NCBI GenBank assembly: GCA_023263555.1
Contig: JALQVX010000020.1
Location: forward strand, 1 to 42,039
Length of the DNA: 42,039 bases
Direction of reading: 5' to 3'
DNA from: Crocinitomix sp.
Lineage (GTDB): Bacteria > Bacteroidota > Bacteroidia > Flavobacteriales_D > Crocinitomicaceae
The notes beneath the pieces are model-generated. The model made no database searches, was not told where the DNA came from, and saw only the letters and a list, made by a program, of their open reading frames with translations. A program made the position numbers and the translations under genes. Positions 32,743 through 39,609 of this stretch are shown one piece after another (the stretch's first letter is position 1; each line of letters starts with the position of its first letter).

Positions 32743-34872
32743 ATGAGCAATAAAAACAAGAAGAGTAGACAAAAATTAAACGTACAGTTCCGTCAAGAAA
32801 TTGTTTCGTTTTTTGCCGAGAATCCTAGTGGAGGATATAATTATAAACAGATTGCTGCTTTTTTGGAAGTGACTGATAAAGCTTTAAGGAAGCTAATTTT
32901 CGAACTTTTACTGAATTTGAAAGAAGAGGGAATCTTGCGCGAAACGGAGCGTGGTAAGTTTAAATTTAATGGTGCACAATTGATAATTGAAGGTAAAGTT
33001 GATGTTGCCAAAAGGGGTGTTGGTTATATTATTTCTGATCAACTTGAGGAGGATTTAATGGTTCCCGTAAAGTATATGTCTCACATCATTCATGGTGATG
33101 TTGTGCGCGCTGAGGTGGTAAAATCCCGCGGTAGACTCAATGCTCAAGGACGAATTGTTGAGGTTTTGAACAGAGCCGAAAGAAGATTTGTTGGTACAAT
33201 TGATATTCAAAAGAAATATGCCTTCCTCATTCCTGATGACCCTAAAATTACGGTTGATATTTTTATCCCTAATGGGAAGACAAGAAAAGCCGAGAATGGG
33301 GATAAAGTGATCGGTCGTATTAGCGATTGGCCCGAAGATGCAAAGAATCCTTTTGGGGAAATTGTAGAGGTTTTAGGGGCAACTGACTCCAATGAAGTTC
33401 AAATGAAAGCTATTTTAGCTGGTCAGGGTATAAATTTTTCATTTCCTGATGAGGTGTTGGAAGAGGCGAATAAAATTAACGTTGAGTTGGATGTGGATGA
33501 AATCGGAAGAAGAAGGGATTTTAGATCCATTTTAACTTTTACAATTGATCCGGTTGATGCAAAAGATTTTGATGATGCGCTTTCAGTCGAATTTCTTGAA
33601 AATGGACTAACGAGAGTAGGTGTTCATATAGCAGACGTGGCTCATTATGTGAAGCCAGGCACCGCTTTAGATAAAGAAGCGATTGATCGTGGTAACTCCG
33701 TTTATTTGGTCGATCGTGTTATTCCAATGTTGCCCGAGCATCTTTCGAATGGTGTCTGTTCTTTACGCCCGAATGAGGAGAAATTCACTTTTTCGGCGGT
33801 ATTTGAGTTAACGAAAGAGGGTCAGGTTAAAAATGAATGGTTTGGAAAAACAGTAATTAATTCTGACCGTCGTTTTACTTACGAAGAAGCACAGGAAATT
33901 ATTGAGACGGGAAAGGGGGAATATGCTGAGGAAATACTTTGTATAGATGGTATTGCAAAAAAATTAAGAGCAGAGCGTTTAGCCTTGGGTGGTCTAGAAA
34001 TTGAAAGCGCGGAGGTGCGTTTTGAATTGGATGAAAATGGACTCCCAATAGGTGTTTACAAGAAAATAAGTAAAGACTCGAACAAATTAATTGAAGAATA
34101 CATGCTTCTTGCCAATAAAAGTGTTGGGAAGTTTGTTGGAGACCGAAAACGAAAAATGGTAATTCCCCTTATTTATAGGGTGCATGATAAACCAGATCGT
34201 GAAAAAGTTGAACAGTTTAGAGTTTTTGTTTCCAAGTTTGGTCGTGATTTCAAATTCAAGAATGATCATGATATTGCGTTACAAATGAATGAACTCTTCG
34301 GTGAAATGCGTGAAGATGCTAATTTCAATATGATTCAGCAAATGGCTATTAAGTCAATGGCGAAAGCAATATATGACACCGAAAATATTGGTCATTATGG
34401 TTTAGGTTTTGAGTATTACGCCCATTTTACATCTCCTATTCGTAGATACGCAGATTTAATGGTTCACCGAATTTTGTTTGAAACACTTGAAGGAAAGCAG
34501 AAACGCCACCCTCATCTAAGTGATATCGCTAATCATATATCAATTACTGAGCGCAGAGCTGTGGAAGCGGAAAGAGCGTCTAAGAAATATTTCCAAGCGC
34601 AATATTTACAAGATAAGATTGGTGAACGATTTACAGGTTTTATTACGGGAATTACCGATTGGGGAATGTATGTAGAAATGCATGAGAACCATTGTGAGGG
34701 CATGGTTACGCTAAAAAGTATGCGTGGTGACCGTTTTGTGTTTGATGAAAAAGAGTATGCAGTGATTGGTCAAAGAACAGGTGAATCTTATACCGTTGGG
34801 GACCCTGTAGAAGTTGTTTTATCTCGCGTTAGTTTAGTCAAGAAGCAAATAGATCTTGAATTGATAGACTAG
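32743..34872 (+). CDS. rnr: Ribonuclease R
   Basis: RNase R is a processive 3'-5' exoribonuclease that degrades structured RNA. The 709-residue protein has an N-terminal winged-helix domain (about 12-75), cold-shock-type OB domains (about 80-235), the RNB catalytic domain (about 255-580, with TIDPVDAKDFDDALSVEF carrying the metal aspartates and HFTSPIRRYADLMVHR), and a C-terminal S1 domain (about 625-705, GERFTGFITGITDWGMYVEM). The length fits the Bacteroidota enzyme. It stands alone, divergent from ferritin and convergent with the DUF2490 gene. Confidence 0.96.
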   Translation: MSNKNKKSRQKLNVQFRQEIVSFFAENPSGGYNYKQIAAFLEVTDKALRKLIFELLLNLKEEGILRETERGKFKFNGAQLIIEGKVDVAKRGVGYIISDQLEEDLMVPVKYMSHIIHGDVVRAEVVKSRGRLNAQGRIVEVLNRAERRFVGTIDIQKKYAFLIPDDPKITVDIFIPNGKTRKAENGDKVIGRISDWPEDAKNPFGEIVEVLGATDSNEVQMKAILAGQGINFSFPDEVLEEANKINVELDVDEIGRRRDFRSILTFTIDPVDAKDFDDALSVEFLENGLTRVGVHIADVAHYVKPGTALDKEAIDRGNSVYLVDRVIPMLPEHLSNGVCSLRPNEEKFTFSAVFELTKEGQVKNEWFGKTVINSDRRFTYEEAQEIIETGKGEYAEEILCIDGIAKKLRAERLALGGLEIESAEVRFELDENGLPIGVYKKISKDSNKLIEEYMLLANKSVGKFVGDRKRKMVIPLIYRVHDKPDREKVEQFRVFVSKFGRDFKFKNDHDIALQMNELFGEMREDANFNMIQQMAIKSMAKAIYDTENIGHYGLGFEYYAHFTSPIRRYADLMVHRILFETLEGKQKRHPHLSDIANHISITERRAVEAERASKKYFQAQYLQDKIGERFTGFITGITDWGMYVEMHENHCEGMVTLKSMRGDRFVFDEKEYAVIGQRTGESYTVGDPVEVVLSRVSLVKKQIDLELID

Positions 34873-34902
34873 ATGGTCCGGAAAGCAATGCGTTTATATT
34901 AA

Positions 34903-35607
34903 CTATTTCTTCTTCTTCTTTTTGAAGAGTTTTGAGGGTAAACTATATCCGTATTGAACCATGTATATATGGTTGATTTGCTGCGTCGAGCCAAAATCTT
35001 TTTCGTAGATATATTTTAATGAAATTTCATGTCTTGCCGGAAGGTCTAAGTCCAGTCCGGCATATAATCGATAAGCACTTATACCTTGTGCTTTGATCGG
35101 ATTAAATGATTTGAATAATTCATATCCAACACGTGGAAGAAAGCGTTTAAATGCGTCGTTTTTATAATCCAGCTCAAGTTTTAGTCGGAACATGTTTTCT
35201 GTATCCGGAAAGATGAGATTGTTGATGATGGTTAAACGGTCAAAACTATACTGATAACGTGCCCTAGCTTTAAATTTAAAACCAAGGTCGGTTATTTTTT
35301 TGTCATATGAAAGGTTTAAACAAATCCGATTATCTCCTAAATAATAGGTGTCTCTGTTTCTGCGCGAATAGCGATAAGTTGTTCCAATTTCTAAATTTTT
35401 AATCAGTTCATAATCAATCGAAAGCTCGTTATAATAGGTTTTGATACGTGTTGCATTTTGGTTAAAACGAGTTTGCGTTTCATATTTTAATGACAATTTT
35501 TTATTGATGTCAGCTTTTACCGCAGCACCAAGCCATAATTCGGCATCAACTTGTTGTGAAAAAGCAGTACCACTTAGGATTGAGAGAACAACAAGTATTT
35601 TTTTCAT
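34903..35607 (-). CDS. DUF2490-family outer-membrane beta-barrel protein
   Basis: The 234-residue protein has a signal peptide (MKKILVVLSILSGTAFSQQ) followed by repeated amphipathic strands (AELWLGAAVKADINKKLSLKYETQTRF, YNELSIDYELIKNLEIGTTYRYS, EISLKYIYEKDF), the pattern of DUF2490, a small barrel family of Bacteroidota with unknown function. The C-terminus is a lysine run (KLFKKKKKK), which is unusual for a barrel end. The start shares one base with the stop of the upstream lipoprotein gene (TAATG), so they form a two-gene operon. Confidence 0.85.
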   Translation of the reverse strand: MKKILVVLSILSGTAFSQQVDAELWLGAAVKADINKKLSLKYETQTRFNQNATRIKTYYNELSIDYELIKNLEIGTTYRYSRRNRDTYYLGDNRICLNLSYDKKITDLGFKFKARARYQYSFDRLTIINNLIFPDTENMFRLKLELDYKNDAFKRFLPRVGYELFKSFNPIKAQGISAYRLYAGLDLDLPARHEISLKYIYEKDFGSTQQINHIYMVQYGYSLPSKLFKKKKKK

Positions 35608-35999
35608 TATTCGTAAATTACAAGATCTTCAATTGAAATGAGTTGTTTCTTTTCTGTGATTTCAACTGTTTTTGAAATCACTTCTTGGCCACTTGGACAG
35701 GCATCACATTTAGAGTATGAGAAAAGGGTGTATTTTCCAAGCGTCAAATTATTGAACACATAGGAGCCATCATAACTTGTTGCAAATTTATCGTTATACG
35801 TCGCGTTAGACTCGCCGTATATAATAAATACATCTTGATCCATGGCGTAGTATTCACCAACCGTATCTCCCGCAGCATTTAAATTGATCACATACAACTT
35901 GCCTTCAATAGAAGAGGTGCCTCCTTCTCCTTCAGTTTTATTACAAGAAATAATTGTTGTGACAAGGGTAAGTGCCAGAAAAAGTTTCGCTAATTTCAT
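35607..35999 (-). CDS. Small lipoprotein with carboxypeptidase-like regulatory fold
   Basis: This 130-residue protein has a lipoprotein signal with the lipobox TIISC (cysteine 19). The mature part looks like a single beta-sandwich of the carboxypeptidase-regulatory/SdrD B type (GKLYVINLNAAGDTVGEYYAM, SYDGSYVFNNLTLGKYTLFSYSKCDAC). It is translationally coupled to the DUF2490 barrel gene by a TAATG overlap, suggesting joint function at the outer membrane. No specific role can be assigned. Confidence 0.78.
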   Translation of the reverse strand: MKLAKLFLALTLVTTIISCNKTEGEGGTSSIEGKLYVINLNAAGDTVGEYYAMDQDVFIIYGESNATYNDKFATSYDGSYVFNNLTLGKYTLFSYSKCDACPSGQEVISKTVEITEKKQLISIEDLVIYE

Positions 36000-36153
36000 T
36001 TATGTAGTTAATATTAGTTAACGTGAATTTAATAATTTATTAATAACGAACGCCTCTAGTTCGCGTTTTTAAAAGTCATGCTCTCGCTTTATTACAATTG
36101 TAACGGTAAAACACCTATTTTTGATACAAAAAAAAGTATATTTTATTTAAAGT

Positions 36154-36360
36154 GTGAATCAATTCGAAGACAAAAAAGTCAATCTAAAACAATTTAAAGG
36201 ACATCAGAGGAGATTTCCTTGGGCCATGTTCGTTCGCGTTTTTGTTGCGTTTGCCACCATTACTATGATTTGGTACTTAATGAAATGGACAAAAGAGCTT
36301 GCTGACAAAAGAGCTGGTGAAGAAAAGGATCATTCGATTGAAATAGAATACAATCCTTAA
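36154..36360 (+). CDS. Small single-pass membrane protein (68 residues)
   Basis: Starts at a GTG (MNQFEDKKVNLKQFKGHQRRFPWAM). A basic N-terminal segment precedes one membrane helix (about 25-42, FVRVFVAFATITMIWYLMKW), and the C-terminus is acidic (EEKDHSIEIEYNP), so the topology is probably N-in. No family is recognised. Realism is supported by the coherent charge distribution and by the stop codon overlapping the convergent CHU_C gene in a TTAA, as at 24785-24788. Confidence 0.65.
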   Translation: MNQFEDKKVNLKQFKGHQRRFPWAMFVRVFVAFATITMIWYLMKWTKELADKRAGEEKDHSIEIEYNP

Positions 36361-36695
36361 TATTGAACCTGCAAAGTACCTTGACGCGTCTCAATTGTTC
36401 CGTCCGGTTTTTCGAGTTCGACAAATACAAAATAGGTACCCGCCACAACTTTAATACCCGCATGGGTATAGGCGTCCCATGTTCCATTCAATCCATAAAA
36501 ACGATAAACAGGTTGTCCATATCTATTCATAATCGTACATGTCAACGCTACATAACCTGTCGCTCGAATTGAAAAAATATCATTGATGTCGTCGTTGTTT
36601 GGCGTAATGATATTCGGAATAAGAACGTCATCCTGAGACCAAATTTTTGGGGCACTCAGGAGCAATAATAAAAATATGATACTTAAGCGTTTCAT
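36357..36695 (-). CDS. Stand-alone CHU_C (gliding-motility-associated C-terminal) domain protein
   Basis: The 112-residue protein has a signal peptide (MKRLSIIFLLLLLSAPKIWSQ) followed immediately by a CHU_C domain (VLIPNIITPNNDDINDIFSI, then IMNRYGQPVYRFYGLNGTWDA, GTYFVFVELEKPDGTIETRQGTLQVQY). This domain normally sits at the C-terminus of large type IX secreted adhesins; here there is no passenger. It could be a minimal secreted structural subunit, or a remnant of a larger gene, but the signal peptide and complete domain argue against simple decay. It begins 44 bases downstream of the S9 peptidase gene on the same strand. Confidence 0.85.
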   Translation of the reverse strand: MKRLSIIFLLLLLSAPKIWSQDDVLIPNIITPNNDDINDIFSIRATGYVALTCTIMNRYGQPVYRFYGLNGTWDAYTHAGIKVVAGTYFVFVELEKPDGTIETRQGTLQVQY

Positions 36696-36739
36696 GTTTA
36701 TTGTTCGAAGATATTAAAATTGCTCCAATTAATCATTAT

Positions 36740-39586
36740 TTATTCACTTTTAGGTTCTAAACCATAGTTTTTACCCTTGTCAATTGCCGGCACACCTTCA
36801 CTCATCCACGCTGGCATAGGGTAACCCATAAGGTAATAATCGAAGAACTGCTTCATGCGAATGCTCAGATCTTTTCGGTTAGCTGTTTCCATTAAGTTAT
36901 GTCCGTCTCCGTTATAATTAAGGAGCCAAACAGGTTCATCTAATCTTCTAAGTCCCATAAATAATTCAATTCCTTGATACCACGGAACAGCACCATCACC
37001 ATCATTGTGCATGATCAGCAATGGAGTATTGACATGGTCGAGGTGAAATAAAGGTGAGTTTTCAATATATAATTCGGGTTTCTCCCAAATTGTATAACCA
37101 ATTCTGCTTTGTGTTCGCTCATATTGAAACATACGACTTAAACCAGATCCCCAACGAATACCGCCATAGGCGGAAAACATATTACTTACCGGTGCGCCTG
37201 CCATAGCAGCGGCGTATTTATCGGTCATTGTAATTAATTGAGCGGTTTGGTAACCTCCCCAGCTTTGTCCCTGTAAACCCATACGAGTGCTTTCAATCCA
37301 TGTATGCTTTTCTGTCAAATAATCAGTACCACTTACAATGCAGTCGTAGGCAGATGCTGCAGGATGTCCAGGTGTATATTCGATATCTGGAATAAAGATG
37401 AGATAGCCACTACTAACATATTCAGTCGGGTATACGATCGAAGCTGTTGGTTTGGGCGAATAGTAATTGTGAAAATTTTCGGTATATTTCTCGTAATAGT
37501 AAGTAATCATTGGGTACGATTTTGTAGAATCGAAATCCTCAGGCTTGTACAATAAGCCCCTCAAGGCACGACCTTCAAAACTCGTCCATTCAACCATTTC
37601 TACTGTTCCCCAATTGTATTCATCCTGTTGCGGGTTTGCAGTGGTTAAGGTTTTTGGGTTTTTGAAATCGTTACCAACAGTTTCTAATTCAGGATAATCC
37701 GTAAAACTCATACGCCTAATGATAAATTGGTTATCTTTTTCAGACTTTTGGATGGAAATAAATTTATGAGGGGATGAGAGTTGTTCGTTCATCACAAATA
37801 GACCTTTTTGTCCTGTTGCAAGTTCACTACTTGGTATTTTTTCTAATGAATAAATTGTTTCATCTTTGGTTTTATCATCTACACCAACGATTAGGTCTGT
37901 TGCAAGTTGAGTATAGGTACTGTCTCTATCAAACCGGGTTAAACGAAAAAAATGGTGCATTTCTTTTCCTTTTCCATGTGTTACACTGAACGATAAATTG
38001 GGGTTGGTAGGACAAAGTGCCCAAACGTCATAACGAGAATTTACTAGAAAATATTCTGTACCGTCTATTAAGGTCCATCCTTCACTTCCCTCTGAAAAGG
38101 GAATAAACGGATTACCATTACCATCTGAAGCAAATTCAGCATTTATTTCACCTGTTAAGTTCACTATTGTATTGGTTGAAAATGATTGAGCATACCACGT
38201 TGAATCGTTTCCTTCGTACCAAACCATATGTTTTGAGCTTGGCGCAAGACTTGTGGCATAACCATGGTTTGATTTAACAAGTAAGCGTTCACCCGTAAGT
38301 AGGTTAATTAGATAAATGTCTTCTTTCCAAGGGAAATCCCAATTGGTCGCTTTTAAGTAGGGGAGATCTGAAAAACCGAGCGCATAGTTCGAATTACCAT
38401 GGTCAACTGGTTGAATTCGCTTCAGTATTTCATCTTCTAATTGAACGAAAAGCTGGTCTTTAAGGTGATAAACACTCAAATAACTATTTCTTTCATCCCG
38501 TTTTTGCTCAAGTAATTGTTGAGGTTGTAGGCGTAGGTCGAAACTGCTCCAAACGTCTAATGTTGCTTTTTCAGAAGGAAGTAATGTGTCTTTCGGTTCT
38601 TGCTTTACGATCTTATTTGTACCACAATAAATTCGCGTTCCATCTCCAGAAAAATAGGGGTTCGAGAATTCTGACACCGTATAACCTGTTGGCATTCCTA
38701 CGGTGGTCGAATCGATTAGAATTTTAGTAATTGCTGATTCGGTATTACAATAGGATAAAGTATAGGTCTTACGTTTGTTTGTATCATTCGAGTGTAGGAT
38801 TAGTGCTTGTTCTCCGTCGTGATCAAACGTAACTTGTCTGATACTGTATTGATCTGTGAGAAGTGTTGTTGTTTCAAAATTATTTAGATCAACCAAGTGC
38901 GTGGAAAGCGTATCCTCTTTACCTTTTAAACTTGAATTATAGATGAGGTATTTTCCAGCTTCATCAAAGTAATAGGTCTTTACACCATGCACGATCATAG
39001 CTTTATCCGTAGTTGGATTGATGATATGAAGGGTCGTGCCACTTGTCTCGAACCGTGAGCAATCTTTCTTTTTTTTATGCCATTTACACTTTCTTTTTTC
39101 TGGGCATGCAGGTTGTTCGTCTAATTCAGAAAGATATGCAAACCATTCCCCTTTTTCCGCGATTTTAAATGATTTTACAGCTGGAATAAGGACTAAACTA
39201 TCTGTAGCAGGGTAAAAGATTGCCAAGGTGTCTTTCGGTAATTTATCTTCTTTTACTTTCGCCAATTGTAGTTTGCGGATGGTGTCATACTCTGGTTGTA
39301 TTAGAAAAAGAATCGTTTTTTCATTATATAAGAATTGTGCTTTATTCCCTCTACTAAAACTTCTTTTTGCCTTGCCGTCTATACGCTCTATATATAAGAA
39401 ACCATCACCAGTTAGTGGGTTGATTTCGTAGGTTACCAAATTACCGTATGTGGATTGTTGAACGTTGCTGATAGAGTTCCAACTGTCATAAACGGTGTGA
39501 TCTAATTTTTTTTTCGTTTGCGCCGTTGCTCCTAAACTAAGAATTAGTGCGGCAATTAAAGCAGCGGTGTTTTTAAATAATTTCAT
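36740..39586 (-). CDS. Exported S9 family (prolyl oligopeptidase-type) peptidase
   Basis: The 948-residue protein has a signal peptide (MKLFKNTAALIAALILSLGATAQ), a long N-terminal beta-propeller-like part (about 30-660) and an alpha/beta-hydrolase domain at the C-terminus. The catalytic triad is readable: Ser775 in GLQGQSWGGYQ, Asp864 in HNDGDGAVPW, and His896 in NGDGHNL. It is predicted to cleave oligopeptides in the periplasm or outside the cell. A Cys/Lys-rich insert (CPEKRKCKWHKKKKDC) occurs at about residue 160. The gene lies 23 bases downstream of the TonB-dependent receptor, consistent with a receptor/peptidase uptake unit. Confidence 0.92.
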   Translation of the reverse strand: MKLFKNTAALIAALILSLGATAQTKKKLDHTVYDSWNSISNVQQSTYGNLVTYEINPLTGDGFLYIERIDGKAKRSFSRGNKAQFLYNEKTILFLIQPEYDTIRKLQLAKVKEDKLPKDTLAIFYPATDSLVLIPAVKSFKIAEKGEWFAYLSELDEQPACPEKRKCKWHKKKKDCSRFETSGTTLHIINPTTDKAMIVHGVKTYYFDEAGKYLIYNSSLKGKEDTLSTHLVDLNNFETTTLLTDQYSIRQVTFDHDGEQALILHSNDTNKRKTYTLSYCNTESAITKILIDSTTVGMPTGYTVSEFSNPYFSGDGTRIYCGTNKIVKQEPKDTLLPSEKATLDVWSSFDLRLQPQQLLEQKRDERNSYLSVYHLKDQLFVQLEDEILKRIQPVDHGNSNYALGFSDLPYLKATNWDFPWKEDIYLINLLTGERLLVKSNHGYATSLAPSSKHMVWYEGNDSTWYAQSFSTNTIVNLTGEINAEFASDGNGNPFIPFSEGSEGWTLIDGTEYFLVNSRYDVWALCPTNPNLSFSVTHGKGKEMHHFFRLTRFDRDSTYTQLATDLIVGVDDKTKDETIYSLEKIPSSELATGQKGLFVMNEQLSSPHKFISIQKSEKDNQFIIRRMSFTDYPELETVGNDFKNPKTLTTANPQQDEYNWGTVEMVEWTSFEGRALRGLLYKPEDFDSTKSYPMITYYYEKYTENFHNYYSPKPTASIVYPTEYVSSGYLIFIPDIEYTPGHPAASAYDCIVSGTDYLTEKHTWIESTRMGLQGQSWGGYQTAQLITMTDKYAAAMAGAPVSNMFSAYGGIRWGSGLSRMFQYERTQSRIGYTIWEKPELYIENSPLFHLDHVNTPLLIMHNDGDGAVPWYQGIELFMGLRRLDEPVWLLNYNGDGHNLMETANRKDLSIRMKQFFDYYLMGYPMPAWMSEGVPAIDKGKNYGLEPKSE

Positions 39587-39609
39587 TTATAATCTATAAT
39601 TGAGTCGTA

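Noticed and set aside
36047-36063. Inverted repeat CGAAC-GCCTCTA-GTTCG upstream of the lipoprotein gene
   Set aside because: Five-base arms with a seven-base loop are too weak to call an operator or terminator without a second copy.
36263-36572. ORFs 36263-36487 (-) and 36363-36572 (+) at the junction of the 68-residue gene and the CHU_C gene
   Set aside because: Both are out of frame with the convincing signal-peptide and CHU_C reading and look like shadows.
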